A stretch of 64,000 bases of DNA from Bremerella sp. JC817. Lineage in GTDB: Bacteria > Planctomycetota > Planctomycetia > Pirellulales > Pirellulaceae. Below, one piece after another: positions 25,103-35,150 of the stretch. Position 1 is the first letter of the stretch. The number at the start of each line of letters is the position of its first letter. The translations under genes and the position numbers were made by a program. Location of the stretch: contig NZ_JBFEFG010000267.1 in the NCBI RefSeq assembly GCF_040718835.1, positions 186,001 to 250,000 of the forward strand. The letters are read 5' to 3'. The notes beneath the pieces are model-generated. The model was not told the DNA's origin and did no database searches. It saw nothing but the letters and a program-made list of their open reading frames with translations.

Positions 25103-27109
25103 ATGCTCGAGGTCATTCTTCCCGACGGATCTAAAAAAGAATTCGATCACGCTGTTACCCCCATGGAGGTCGCCGCTGATATTGGACCAGGCCTGGCCAA
25201 AGCGACCCTGGCAGGGGAAATCGACGGCAAGGTCGTCGGCTTCGATACCAAGCTGCCTGAAGAAGGCAGTGTCAATCTGCGACTGCTAACCAAGAAGGAC
25301 GAAGAGGCCCTCGGGGTGATGCGTCACAGCTGTGCCCATATCATGGCCCGCGCCGTGATGCGACTGTTCGATGGCGTTCAGTTGGCATTCGGACCAACCA
25401 TCGACGGCGGCTTCTACTACGACTTCGATCTCGAGCATAAGCTCTCCGAAGAAGACTTCCCGGCGATCGAAGCCGAGATGAAGAAGATCATCAAGCAGGA
25501 CGAACCTTTTGAACGGATCGAACGCGATCGCGAAAGTTCGCTGCAAGTGGTCAAAGATCTGGGCCAGAAATACAAGATCGAACATATTGAAACTGGCCTG
25601 AAAGATCACGACTCGATGTCGTTCTATCAGCAGGGCGAGTTCATTGACCTTTGCCGTGGCCCGCATATTCCGCGGCCGAAGGCGATTGGTGCTTACAAGA
25701 TCTTGTCGGTTGCCGGCGCTTACTGGAAAGGCGATTCTAACAATCGTCAGCTCCAGCGTTTGTACGCAACCGCCTTCTTCAGCAAAGAAGACCTGGAAGC
25801 GCACCTTACTAAAATCGAAGAAGCCAAACGGCGCGATCATCGCGTCCTGGGTAAGCAGCTCGATCTGTTCTCGATTAATCCGCTCGTGGGGCAGGGTCTG
25901 ATTTTATGGTCCCCCAAGGGAACCATCATCCGGAACCTGCTGACCGAGTTCGTCGGCGAGCAGTTGAAGAAGTTCGAGTACCTCCCGGTCGTGACCCCCA
26001 ATATTGGCAAGGTCGATCTGTATAAGATCTCGGGACATTACCCGTACTACAAAGACAGCCAGTTCGCGCCGATTCATCAGGCCGAGGATGAAGAATACCT
26101 TCTCAAGCCGATGAACTGCCCGCACCACATCATGATCTACAAGTCGCGGCCTCGCAGCTATCGTGAGTTGCCGTACCGCTTGTCGGAATTCGGGACCGTT
26201 TATCGCTACGAGCAATCAGGCGAATTGAACGGCATGACCCGCGTGCGTGGCTTTACCCAGGACGACGCCCACATCTTCTGCACCGACGAGCAAGTCGAAG
26301 ACGAGTTCCGCAAGTGCATCCAGATGACCCAGTACGTTCTCAGCAGCTTGGGTCTGACCGACTATCGTGTTCGTCTCGGTTTCCGTGACCCAGACAACTC
26401 GAAGTACGTCGGCAAACAGGCAGTCTGGGATGCGGCCGAAGCGGCTCTGGTTCGTGTTTGCAAGAACATGGGCATCACCGCCACTGCGGAAGCAGGCGAA
26501 GCCGCGTTTTACGGCCCGAAAGCCGACTTCGTGGTGAACGACTGCCTGGGACGTGAATGGCAACTGGGTACCGTTCAGCTCGACTACAACCTGCCGAGTG
26601 CCGAACGTTTCGATCTGGAATACATCGGCCCCGACAACCAGCCGCATCGCCCGGTGATGATCCATCGCGCTCCGTTTGGATCGCTGGAACGCTTCATGGG
26701 CGTGCTGATCGAGCACTTCGCCGGCGCCTTCCCACTGTGGTTAGCTCCGGAACAGGTTCGTATCCTGGTGGTCAGCCAGAAGTTCGAAGAGTATGCCCGC
26801 AAGGTCGAAAAAGAACTGCAACTGGCCGGCTTCCGCGTCAGTGGCGACTATCGCCCGGAAAAGATCGGAGCCAAGATCCGAGCCGCCCAATTGGAGCTGA
26901 TCCCCTACATGTTCATCATCGGGGGACGCGAAATGGAAGAAGAATCGGTGGCGGTTCGTGACCGAATCGATGGCGACTTGGGTTCCATGAAGATCCAAGA
27001 GGCAATTGATAAGCTAAAAGAAGAAGTCAAGAACCGTGTCGTGCGACAAGTGTTCAAGGGTTCGGCCGGCCTGGGGACCTCCGCCGCGTCGAGTAGCGAC
27101 GAATACTAG
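25103..27109 (+). CDS. thrS: Threonine--tRNA ligase
   Basis: Charges tRNA-Thr; cytosolic homodimer. 668 aa with the complete bacterial set: TGS domain (1-65), editing domain with [11 protein letters not shown] (the HxxxH zinc/editing motif, about 75-90), class II catalytic core with MNCPHH (zinc Cys), motif 2 [15 protein letters not shown] and motif 3 [11 protein letters not shown], and the anticodon-binding domain (about 545-640). ATG at 25103. It heads the thrS-infC-rpmI-rplT-pheST gene order known from many bacteria. Confidence 0.97.
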   Translation: MLEVILPDGSKKEFDHAVTPMEVAADIGPGLAKATLAGEIDGKVVGFDTKLPEEGSVNLRLLTKKDEEALGVMRHSCAHIMARAVMRLFDGVQLAFGPTIDGGFYYDFDLEHKLSEEDFPAIEAEMKKIIKQDEPFERIERDRESSLQVVKDLGQKYKIEHIETGLKDHDSMSFYQQGEFIDLCRGPHIPRPKAIGAYKILSVAGAYWKGDSNNRQLQRLYATAFFSKEDLEAHLTKIEEAKRRDHRVLGKQLDLFSINPLVGQGLILWSPKGTIIRNLLTEFVGEQLKKFEYLPVVTPNIGKVDLYKISGHYPYYKDSQFAPIHQAEDEEYLLKPMNCPHHIMIYKSRPRSYRELPYRLSEFGTVYRYEQSGELNGMTRVRGFTQDDAHIFCTDEQVEDEFRKCIQMTQYVLSSLGLTDYRVRLGFRDPDNSKYVGKQAVWDAAEAALVRVCKNMGITATAEAGEAAFYGPKADFVVNDCLGREWQLGTVQLDYNLPSAERFDLEYIGPDNQPHRPVMIHRAPFGSLERFMGVLIEHFAGAFPLWLAPEQVRILVVSQKFEEYARKVEKELQLAGFRVSGDYRPEKIGAKIRAAQLELIPYMFIIGGREMEEESVAVRDRIDGDLGSMKIQEAIDKLKEEVKNRVVRQVFKGSAGLGTSAASSSDEY

Positions 27110-27399
27110 TCGGCCCGGTATAATGGCATTGCCTGCCCACCTTACAAGGGGGCAGGCGAGCCACGGCCTACCAAGTGACCTGTTTCCGCCTGATCGTCAC
27201 CAACCCTCCTGATGGAATCTTAGCCGCCATTACCACCCGGAAAGGTGGCAAAATTTACCGATTCCAATTTTCGAGCGTTAACGAAGCGGAAACTTGACGA
27301 TAAAATATTGACGATGTGGTACGATTTTACGGGTTGTCCACATGGTTGAATCATTAAAGACACCTTACCCGTTTCCTAGCATTTAAAGGATCACTAGCC
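27110..27399 (+). promoter_or_regulatory. thrS-infC spacer with candidate infC promoter and ribosome site
   Basis: 290 bases. A 8-bp stem GCCTGCCC / GGGCAGGC (27131-27157) follows thrS but has no T-tract. TTGACGAT occurs twice 14 bp apart (27294-27301, 27308-27315). A TTAACG-N17-TAAAAT promoter-like pair sits at 27278-27306. AAAGGA at 27385-27390 is placed nine bases before the ATC at 27400. A perfect TATAAT at 27119 lacks a -35. Confidence 0.4.
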
Positions 27400-27948
27400 A
27401 TCGCCCTGCGTAATACGTCTCGCGAACGGGAACGCGATCAGAATCGCGACCAGACTCGAATCAACGAACGAATCCGCGTCAGCCCAATTCGAGTCATTTC
27501 TGCTGAAGGTGAACAGTTGGGCGTTCTGCCCACCGACGAAGCCATGTCCATTGCCCGAGAGGCGGGCCTGGATCTAGTCGAAGTTGCGCCCGGAGCCAAA
27601 CCGCCGGTCTGCCGCATCATGGACTACGGCAAGTACAAGTACCAGCAAAGCAAGAAACAACATAAGAATCAGTCGCACCACACCAAGACCAAAGAAATTC
27701 GTCTCCGTCCGAAGACGGGCGATCACGATATCGAGTTCAAGGTCAAGCAAGCGATTGGCTTTCTGAAGCACAAAGATAAAGTCCAAGTCTCGGTGCAGTT
27801 CAAGGGTCGTGAAATGGCCCACGTCGAAGAAGGTCATCGCGTAATGGCCCAAGTGATTGAACTGCTGTCCGAAGTGGGGAAGCTTGAATCGCCTCCGAAG
27901 CAAATGGGTCGCCGCATCATGGCGACCGTTTCGCCGAAAGCAGGATAG
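27400..27948 (+). CDS. infC: Translation initiation factor IF-3, ATC start codon
   Basis: IF-3 binds the 30S subunit, enforces start-codon fidelity and blocks subunit joining. The conserved N-domain begins [30 protein letters not shown] and runs into [25 protein letters not shown]; the C-domain has [12 protein letters not shown] and [11 protein letters not shown]. The frame is open from a TAA at 27355 but contains no ATG, GTG or TTG before this conserved start; the first in-frame ATG (27517) would delete it. ATC at 27400 has AAAGGA nine bases upstream and gives 182 aa, the usual size. Rare starts (AUU in E. coli) let IF-3 repress its own synthesis; the same is inferred here. Confidence 0.92.
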   Translation: MALRNTSRERERDQNRDQTRINERIRVSPIRVISAEGEQLGVLPTDEAMSIAREAGLDLVEVAPGAKPPVCRIMDYGKYKYQQSKKQHKNQSHHTKTKEIRLRPKTGDHDIEFKVKQAIGFLKHKDKVQVSVQFKGREMAHVEEGHRVMAQVIELLSEVGKLESPPKQMGRRIMATVSPKAG

Positions 27949-27993
27949 GTTCGGCCAAGATCGAGAGACGATCCCTAAAGCAGCCATCAACTC

Positions 27994-28027
27994 AAAAGCC
28001 ATTCCAATTCTGGGATGGCTTTTTTAA
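27994..28027 (+). terminator. Intrinsic terminator after infC
   Basis: Stem AAAGCCATCCCA-type (AAAAGCCATTCCA / TGGGATGGCTTTT) with a short ATTC loop and six T, about 50 nt after infC. It uncouples infC from downstream genes. Confidence 0.85.
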
Positions 28028-28157
28028 TGCGCTGCGGAGTCGTGCTAGCACCGCGACATCCCGCGAAATGACCTTGTTGGCTCAAGAGGACCTCTGTTAT
28101 CGTCTCGCGGCACTGGCTCCTGTGAGACGGACCCAGAAAACCCCAGAAAGCGAACCC

Positions 28158-29000
28158 ATGCGATCTTCGGTCATCATCACCACTCACAATCGGCCCTATT
28201 ATCTCGATAAGGTCCTGTACGGCTTCATGCACCAAACTGAGAAGCCGCATGAAGTTGTCATTGCCGATGATGGCTCGTCCGACAATACGCCTGAGATCAT
28301 CGAGAAGTACCGGCAGCAAGCCGATTTCCCGATCCTGCATGCCTGGCATCCCTTTGGCGGCGTGCCTCAAATCAGCAAGTCCCGCAACAACGCCACGCGC
28401 GCAGCAACCGGCGACTATCTGATCTATACCGATGGCGACTGCATCCCCGGCCCACAATTCGTGGCCGATCATCAGCGGATCGCTCGCCCTGGGCACTTCG
28501 TCCAAGGTCGCCGAAACTTCCTGCAGTACAAAGGCTTCGATACCTTCAAGGGAACGGAAACAAGCTGGGAGCTGGCAAGGGCCTGGATGAAGGGTCACCT
28601 GACCAAGCTACATCTCACGATTCGCATCCCAGGCTTTGCCACGCGAAGCAACACCACTCACGGCGTGCGATCGTGCAACCTGGCGGTCTGGAAGAGCGAT
28701 GTGGCCAACATCAACGGCTGGAACGAAGCATTCGTGGGGTTCTGGCGAGAAGATAGCGAGTTCGTGACACGGCTGATGCGAAGCGGCGTGAAACGCCTGA
28801 ACGCGGTTTACTCGGCGGTAGTTTTCCACATGGAACACGAGAAGTTCTTCATCGAAGCCGACTTCGATCGCAACAACGCTTTATGGGAAGCCTCGAAGAT
28901 AGGTCCCGTCTTTATCGAAAAAGGGATGATGCCGCCCCCTCGGCCGACTGCCATCTCGTTGCAGCAGCCTCAGGCTAAGAGCCAAGCCAAAGCGGCTTAG
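28158..29000 (+). CDS. Family 2 glycosyltransferase
   Basis: 280 aa, GT-A fold, cytosolic face of the membrane; transfers a sugar from a nucleotide donor, acceptor unknown. SVIITTHNRPYYLDKVL opens the domain, followed by VVIADDGSSDNT, the DXD-equivalent YTDGDCIPG, and a C-terminal half with GWNEAFVGFWREDSEF (the ED acceptor-site motif). This resembles the GT2 group that adds galactosyl-type residues (Glyco_transf_7C-like end). ATG at 28158 begins the conserved strand; a longer frame from 28068 is not supported. The stop overlaps that of the convergent GT4 gene by 4 bp. Confidence 0.87.
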   Translation: MRSSVIITTHNRPYYLDKVLYGFMHQTEKPHEVVIADDGSSDNTPEIIEKYRQQADFPILHAWHPFGGVPQISKSRNNATRAATGDYLIYTDGDCIPGPQFVADHQRIARPGHFVQGRRNFLQYKGFDTFKGTETSWELARAWMKGHLTKLHLTIRIPGFATRSNTTHGVRSCNLAVWKSDVANINGWNEAFVGFWREDSEFVTRLMRSGVKRLNAVYSAVVFHMEHEKFFIEADFDRNNALWEASKIGPVFIEKGMMPPPRPTAISLQQPQAKSQAKAA

Positions 29001-30322
29001 CTCACTAGCGAGCGATAGATCTCGACGGTCTCTCGCGCCGCCTGCTCTGAATTAAATCGCGTGCGGACTGATTCCGCTGCGTCTGCTCCCAACTGCCGAG
29101 CTGCCTCGCGATCTGTAAGGACGTGTGCTAGCTTCTCGGCTAAGGCAATCGGATCATGAGGTGGAACCAGGTGTCCCCCTCCGGTGGCTCGAATCAATTC
29201 GGGAAATGCCCCGTGCTCTGGCTGAACCACCGGAACCCCGGCGGCGAGTGCTTCCAAGACGAACAAACCTTTCGGATCACGATAAGTTGTCGGCACCGAC
29301 AGAACATCGATCGACTGCAGGAACGTCAACTTGCTCGCTCGGTCGACGGTGCCGAGGTACTCGCAGCCATCACGATGGCCGGCCTGTTCCAACTTCTCCA
29401 TCTGCTCGTTGACATAGGCCTCTTGCTGCTTGCCGGCCCAACCAGCGACCTTCAATTGCACATCTTGCATGCCTTCGATGGTCCGCAAATGCAGAAACGC
29501 ATCGATCAATAGATGCAGTCCTTTCTCGGGAGCCATCCGGGCCAGATAGCCAATCGTCGGGGGCCGCTTTGTGTAATCTTTCCCTGAGGAAGGGGTGGGG
29601 AGGTCAGACAGATCGATCCCAAGCGGTACCAGGCAGAACTTTTCGCGCGGGATGCCGAAATACTCGGCCATGTAATCGGCGTAGTACTCGCTGAAGACGA
29701 TAAACCGGTCGATATGCGGAACCAGCTCGCGAATCTGCTGGAAACATTGGGTTCGATACGGTTCAGGCAGCTCGTCCATAAAGATGTCATCCCCCTGCAG
29801 GGTCGCCACGATCGGGCAGCCGACCTTTTCCTTCAGCAGCGGAGCGGTCCCAGCGATCATCATGTTGCTGAAGTTGATGATCTGCGGCTTCAGGTCGTTG
29901 GCCACCCACTTCGCCAGCCGCTGGGCTTCCTTTCGCTGGTTACCGTCTTTCCCCTTGAGAACCGAGAGCGTCAAAGCTCCGAGTTGCTTGGCGTCGGTCT
30001 CGATACCACGCGACGTCGCCCAGCGAATGATCCATTCCTGATCGAGCCAGCGGGTCAGCCAGGCAGGCAGAAAGCGATAGCCTGGAACGGTTTGCTCCAT
30101 ATAGACATTGATGCCGCCATAGAAGAGCGTTTTCTCGCTGACGTCTTCTTCGTCGACGCGAATGGGTGTATACATCGGAATCAGATGCACATCTTGCCCC
30201 AGATGGTGCATCGCTCGAGCCACGGTATTGTCGCGCATGCAACTACCGCAGAACATGCCTGCTCCGCCGGCAGTGATATAGGCGATCGTCAGGCGATCGG
30301 TGGAACTTGGTGTTTGCGACAT
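28997..30322 (-). CDS. Family 4 glycosyltransferase
   Basis: 441-aa GT-B enzyme, retaining glycosyltransferase of the GT4 class. The N-domain begins IAYITAGGAGMFCGSCMRDN, a Cys-bearing start typical of a planctomycete group. The C-domain shows IGYLARMAPEKGLHLLIDAFLHL, then VLSVPTTYRDPKGLFVLEALAAGVPVVQPEHGAFPELI, including the EX7E nucleotide-sugar site. Substrate unknown; probably exopolysaccharide or glycolipid synthesis. It is cotranscribed with the upstream membrane-protein gene (6 bp). Confidence 0.88.
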   Translation of the reverse strand: MSQTPSSTDRLTIAYITAGGAGMFCGSCMRDNTVARAMHHLGQDVHLIPMYTPIRVDEEDVSEKTLFYGGINVYMEQTVPGYRFLPAWLTRWLDQEWIIRWATSRGIETDAKQLGALTLSVLKGKDGNQRKEAQRLAKWVANDLKPQIINFSNMMIAGTAPLLKEKVGCPIVATLQGDDIFMDELPEPYRTQCFQQIRELVPHIDRFIVFSEYYADYMAEYFGIPREKFCLVPLGIDLSDLPTPSSGKDYTKRPPTIGYLARMAPEKGLHLLIDAFLHLRTIEGMQDVQLKVAGWAGKQQEAYVNEQMEKLEQAGHRDGCEYLGTVDRASKLTFLQSIDVLSVPTTYRDPKGLFVLEALAAGVPVVQPEHGAFPELIRATGGGHLVPPHDPIALAEKLAHVLTDREAARQLGADAAESVRTRFNSEQAARETVEIYRSLVS

Positions 30323-30328
30323 AGCAAC

Positions 30329-30862
30329 CTAGCGATCCGCAGGCTCGGCATGCGGAACAACGACTGGACTTCGATGGCGAGTCATGCCCCACACTACCGC
30401 GAGTAGCACGAAGCCAAGGATTCCAGCGATTCTTAGTCCTCCGGACTTGAATACCACCAATCCATTGAAGGCAATAAACAGGAAGAAGCCGATCATCCCC
30501 CGTTCCCACCAGGGACTTCGCTGGCGATAGGCCCGCGGAGCCGCCCACCACCAGACGGTGTCGGCCAGCCAGACAATCGCCATCAGGTGATTGACATAGA
30601 TGCCGCCTCCGAAATGGACACCCAGTACTTCATAGGTCTGCCGAGCGGTCTCGGCGTAGGCGTGCTGATGATTCCAATGGTGATAGAACTGCATTCCGGC
30701 CGCAATGTGTGCCAGAAATAGGGCACACCCAGCGGTCCAGATTGCCCTGCGAACGCCTTCGGACAAACGGCACCAGGGATGAACCATCCTGAGCACCAGA
30801 CTCGACGCCAAGGCGATTAGTGCCAGACGTATCGTCCAGGCCGTGATCAGGGGACCATCCAT
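30329..30862 (-). CDS. Small integral membrane protein, unknown
   Basis: 177 aa with about five hydrophobic helices (around 8-25, 38-58, 90-105, 125-140, 145-162). No recognised domain. Histidines cluster in one loop (HIAAGMQFYHHWNHQHAYAE split across a helix edge), a pattern seen in metal- or heme-binding membrane proteins, but that is speculation. It precedes the GT4 gene by 6 bp, so a role linked to the glycosylation step is possible. ATG at 30862. Confidence 0.7.
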   Translation of the reverse strand: MDGPLITAWTIRLALIALASSLVLRMVHPWCRLSEGVRRAIWTAGCALFLAHIAAGMQFYHHWNHQHAYAETARQTYEVLGVHFGGGIYVNHLMAIVWLADTVWWWAAPRAYRQRSPWWERGMIGFFLFIAFNGLVVFKSGGLRIAGILGFVLLAVVWGMTRHRSPVVVPHAEPADR

Positions 30863-31154
30863 CCAGTGTCTTGGGGGTAACGGGGAAGCATTCGGCGATG
30901 ACTGTCGCTATTTTAGATGGGGGCGCTCAGCAATTCGACCGTGGCCAGGGTGGAAGAGGCCGAAAACTGTATCGGTAAAACCAATTAGTGCAATAGGTTA
31001 CGCCGATACCACAACGGACTAGCCAGTTTCCCTAAATCCACATGCTTCCCCCTACCGCTCTTCAGGGATTGTCCCTAGAATATTGGGTTTCCACGGATAA
31101 GAACCAGGTCCGTATAGGACAACGTGTCCCACATACTCATTGGGGATTGGCATT
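30863..31154 (+). promoter_or_regulatory. Structured leader of rpmI-rplT (possible ribosomal-protein autoregulation)
   Basis: 292 bases between divergent genes with three dyads: GTATCGG / CCGATAC enclosing AACC / GGTT (30969-31009), AGGGA / TCCCT (31064-31076) and GGACA / TGTCC (31117-31129), the last able to pair alternatively with GGTCC at 31107-31111. L20 represses this operon through mRNA leaders in other bacteria; this leader does not obviously match the known classes. Confidence 0.35.
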
Positions 31155-31358
31155 ATGCCTAAGATGAAGACCCACAAGGGTACAAAAAAGCGTTTCCGCA
31201 TCACCGGAAACGGCAAAATCAAGCACCGTCAGTGCGGAACGAGCCACTTGGCAAACCGCATGAGCCACAAGCGGAAGCGTAAACTCCGCGGTACGACCGT
31301 TCTGGCGGAAGCCGAATCGGTGGCTCTGCGTTTGGCTTTGGGCAAGTACAGCTACTAA
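31155..31358 (+). CDS. rpmI: 50S ribosomal protein L35
   Basis: 67-aa basic protein of the large subunit. It begins MPKMKTHKGTKKRF and contains GKIKHRQCGTSHL and SHKRKRKLRG, all diagnostic. ATG 31155 is used, with GGGGA eight bases upstream; a GTG-type extension from 31140 is unnecessary. Operon with rplT (140 bp). Confidence 0.97.
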   Translation: MPKMKTHKGTKKRFRITGNGKIKHRQCGTSHLANRMSHKRKRKLRGTTVLAEAESVALRLALGKYSY

Positions 31359-31497
31359 AGCGGTAAATTTCTGACAGCACTCCGATCTGCTTCACATTGG
31401 GTAAGCAGGCAACCGAGTGCGATTTTCTGTACGCGGGTACCAAACATCCGTTTCCTACGAAACGGGGGCCCAGTGGACGAAGGTTTAAGGTAATACG

Positions 31498-31854
31498 ATG
31501 AGAACTACTTACGGCAAGGCTCGCCACCGTTCCAAGAAGCGTCTTTTTAAGAAGGCACGTGGTAATCGCGGTGGTCGTGGCAATTTGCTGCGTACCGTCA
31601 AGGAAACGCTGGTCCGAGCCGGCGTCTATGCTTATCGCGACCGTAAGGTCCGTAAGCGTGAATTCCGCAAGCTTTGGATTATCCGTCTCAATGCAGCTGC
31701 TCGCGAACGCGGTCTGCGTTACAGCGAATTCATCAACGGCCTGAAGAAGGCTGGCATCACCCTGGATCGCAAGGTTCTGTCCGAAATGGCGATTCACGAT
31801 CCAGGCGCGTTCGATGCGGTGACCGAAGAAGTCAAGGCTGCCCTCGCCGCCTAA
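31498..31854 (+). CDS. rplT: 50S ribosomal protein L20
   Basis: 118 aa, normal length; binds 23S rRNA early in assembly. R-T-T-Y-G-K-A-R-H start, [33 protein letters not shown] and [21 protein letters not shown] are diagnostic. In other bacteria it represses its own operon via the leader. A strong hairpin follows 50 nt downstream, before pheS. Confidence 0.97.
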   Translation: MRTTYGKARHRSKKRLFKKARGNRGGRGNLLRTVKETLVRAGVYAYRDRKVRKREFRKLWIIRLNAAARERGLRYSEFINGLKKAGITLDRKVLSEMAIHDPGAFDAVTEEVKAALAA

Positions 31855-31903
31855 GTCGGCTTGCCCACCGTGGATGGGCAGCCCGCAACCCAGATGCAAT
31901 AAT

Positions 31904-31937
31904 ACAAGCCGCCGAGTATTAACTCGGCGGCTTGTTT
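31904..31937 (+). terminator. Perfect 14-bp hairpin between rplT and pheS (terminator/attenuator)
   Basis: ACAAGCCGCCGAGT and ACTCGGCGGCTTGT pair perfectly around ATTA, then TTTC. It sits 50 nt after rplT and 28 nt before the pheS ATG, so it would cut or limit read-through into pheST. Confidence 0.75.
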
Positions 31938-31964
31938 CATGAACGCACGTAATCAACAGGCATC

Positions 31965-32996
<1,032 letters not shown>

Positions 32997-33071
32997 ACCG
33001 CATTGCCACGTCGCTTCCCTTTGCATCGTTACGAAATCCGAATCCACGTACTCGCACAGAATAATTGAATC

Positions 33072-35087
33072 ATGCTCGTTTCCTGGGATTGGCTGAAGCA
33101 GTACCTCGACCTGAACATCAGCGAAGCGGAAGTCTGCGATCGTTTGACCCTGGCCGGGTTGAACTTCGACGGCGCTTCGACGGTTAATAACGATCGCTGC
33201 CTCGATCTGGAAGTCACCAGCAACCGTCCCGACTGGCTCGGTCACGTGGGCATCGCCCGCGAAGTGGGTGTGCTGTTCGATCTCGACCTGAAGGTTCCGG
33301 CGGCGGATATCTCGGATATCTCGACAGGAGGAGCCTGTTCAAAGATCGTTCAGATCGAAGACGAGAAGTTCTGTCCGCGTTACATTGCCCGCAGCATCAC
33401 CGGCGTCACGGTCGGTGCCAGCCCGGCCTGGCTCACCAATCGTTTGAACACGATCGGCCTCCCATCGATCAACAATGTGGTCGACGTGACCAATTATGTA
33501 CTGATGGAAATTGGTCAGCCGCTGCACGCCTTCGATCTGGCAAAGATCGAAGGGGACGTCATCTCGGTGCGGAAGGCTGCCGCCGAAGAGAAGTTCATGG
33601 CGATCGACCATCGCGAGTACCTTCTCAGTTCGGACGACTACGTCATTGCCGATGGCCGTGGGGTAATTGCCCTGGCCGGCGTGATGGGTGGCAAAGAAAC
33701 CGAAGTCAGCGATTTAACGACCGACCTGTTAATCGAAGCGGCCCAGTTCGCGGCGCTTCCAGTCCGCACAACCTCGCGTCGGTTAAAGCTGAAGAGCGAT
33801 TCGTCGTACCGCTTTGAACGTGGCGTCGATCCAGAAATGATCGATTGGGCAAGCCGTCGCTGCTGTGAACTGATTGTGGAAACCGCTGGCGGCGAAGTGT
33901 GCGAAGGCCGAGTCTACGCTGGTTCGCAGCCACATTCTCGCTCGAGCGTGACGCTTCGGCTATCGCAGTTGCCCCGCATCCTGGGTATCGAAGTTCCCGA
34001 AGCGGAAGTGCATCGCATCCTCGAAAAACTGGGGAATGAAGTCGTCGACCAGTCGGCCGGCTCGATCACGATTACCCCAGCCAGTTGGCGACGCGACCTT
34101 GATCGTGAAGTCGATCTGATCGAAGAAGTCGCCCGTATCCATGGCTACGACAAGATTCCTGAACGAGCGGGCGTTTCGCTGAGTGCCTCGCACCAGAGCG
34201 ATCTCGATCGGATTCGCAATAAGGTTCGCACGGCGATGCTCGGCATGGGCTTCGACGAGACCTTGACCCGCAGTATCGTGAGCGATGTCTGGTCGAAGGC
34301 GTTCCAGGGTTGGTCGCTCTCGGAACCGTTGACCACCAGCATGCCGATGGTGAAGGGGGAAGATCGTCTGCGAGTGAGCCTGATCCCAAGCTTGCTCGGG
34401 GCACGTCGCAACAACGAAAAGTTCAGCTATCCCGAAATCGATCTGTATGAGATCGCCAAGGTCTATCTGCCGAAGTCGAAGGCTTTGCCAGACGAACGCT
34501 ACATGGTGGGTATTACCAGCGGGCGTGGCTTCTACGAACTGAAGGGGGTCGTCGAAGCATTGGTTGTTTCACTCAATCCGCGAGCGATGATCACAACCAT
34601 TCCGTACACCGACCCGTTGTTCGAAGAAGGGCAGGGGAGTCACCTGACCATCAATGGCACCACGCTCGGTTATCTGGGCCTGGTCAGCAAGTCGGCCAGC
34701 AAGGCGTTCGGTCTGCAGCAGAAGGCGACCGTTGCCGAACTCGATCTGACAGCGTTGATGAAATTAGCCGTGCTCATTCCACAACATCAAGAGTTCAGCA
34801 CGCATCCAGCCATGAATCGCGACTTGAACCTGGTCGTCGACGAAGAAGTCAGCTGGTCGCGTCTGCAAGATATCAGCACGACGGCTGGTGGTGAACTGGT
34901 TCAAGAGGTCACTTTCCAAGAGATCTTCCGCGATCCGAAGAAGGATGGTCCTGGCAAGAAACGTGTCCTCTTCACGATCACGCTGCAAGCTTACGATCGT
35001 ACCCTGACCGGCGAAGAAGCCGACGCCACGATTTCGCAAATCCTGGCTGCCTGTGGTAAGGAAACGGGAGCCAAGCTACTAGCTTAG
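33072..35087 (+). CDS. pheT: Phenylalanine--tRNA ligase beta subunit, lacking the tRNA-binding OB domain
   Basis: Structural and editing subunit. 671 aa against about 790 in most bacteria. The B1 start MLVSWDWLKQYLDLN jumps near residue 40 straight to CLDLEVTSNRPDWLGHVGIAREV, so the roughly 110-residue EMAPII-type tRNA-binding (B2) domain is absent. Remaining parts are intact: B3/B4 editing domain (INNVVDVTNYVLMEIGQPLHAFD), B5 (about 290-365), the catalytic-like core, and the ferredoxin-fold anticodon-binding domain at the end (STHPAMNRDLNLVV ... TGEEADATISQI). No frameshift or partial copy of B2 is seen. Confidence 0.95.
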   Translation: MLVSWDWLKQYLDLNISEAEVCDRLTLAGLNFDGASTVNNDRCLDLEVTSNRPDWLGHVGIAREVGVLFDLDLKVPAADISDISTGGACSKIVQIEDEKFCPRYIARSITGVTVGASPAWLTNRLNTIGLPSINNVVDVTNYVLMEIGQPLHAFDLAKIEGDVISVRKAAAEEKFMAIDHREYLLSSDDYVIADGRGVIALAGVMGGKETEVSDLTTDLLIEAAQFAALPVRTTSRRLKLKSDSSYRFERGVDPEMIDWASRRCCELIVETAGGEVCEGRVYAGSQPHSRSSVTLRLSQLPRILGIEVPEAEVHRILEKLGNEVVDQSAGSITITPASWRRDLDREVDLIEEVARIHGYDKIPERAGVSLSASHQSDLDRIRNKVRTAMLGMGFDETLTRSIVSDVWSKAFQGWSLSEPLTTSMPMVKGEDRLRVSLIPSLLGARRNNEKFSYPEIDLYEIAKVYLPKSKALPDERYMVGITSGRGFYELKGVVEALVVSLNPRAMITTIPYTDPLFEEGQGSHLTINGTTLGYLGLVSKSASKAFGLQQKATVAELDLTALMKLAVLIPQHQEFSTHPAMNRDLNLVVDEEVSWSRLQDISTTAGGELVQEVTFQEIFRDPKKDGPGKKRVLFTITLQAYDRTLTGEEADATISQILAACGKETGAKLLA

Positions 35088-35150
35088 TTTGGCCGATGGC
35101 AGGCCCACTCGATCAACAACCGCAATTCCTTTCTCTGATTAGCGAGACCT

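Noticed and set aside
27131..27157. GCCTGCCC / GGGCAGGC hairpin after thrS as terminator
   Set aside because: No T-tract follows; it may be a transcript-end or leader structure but is not a standard terminator.
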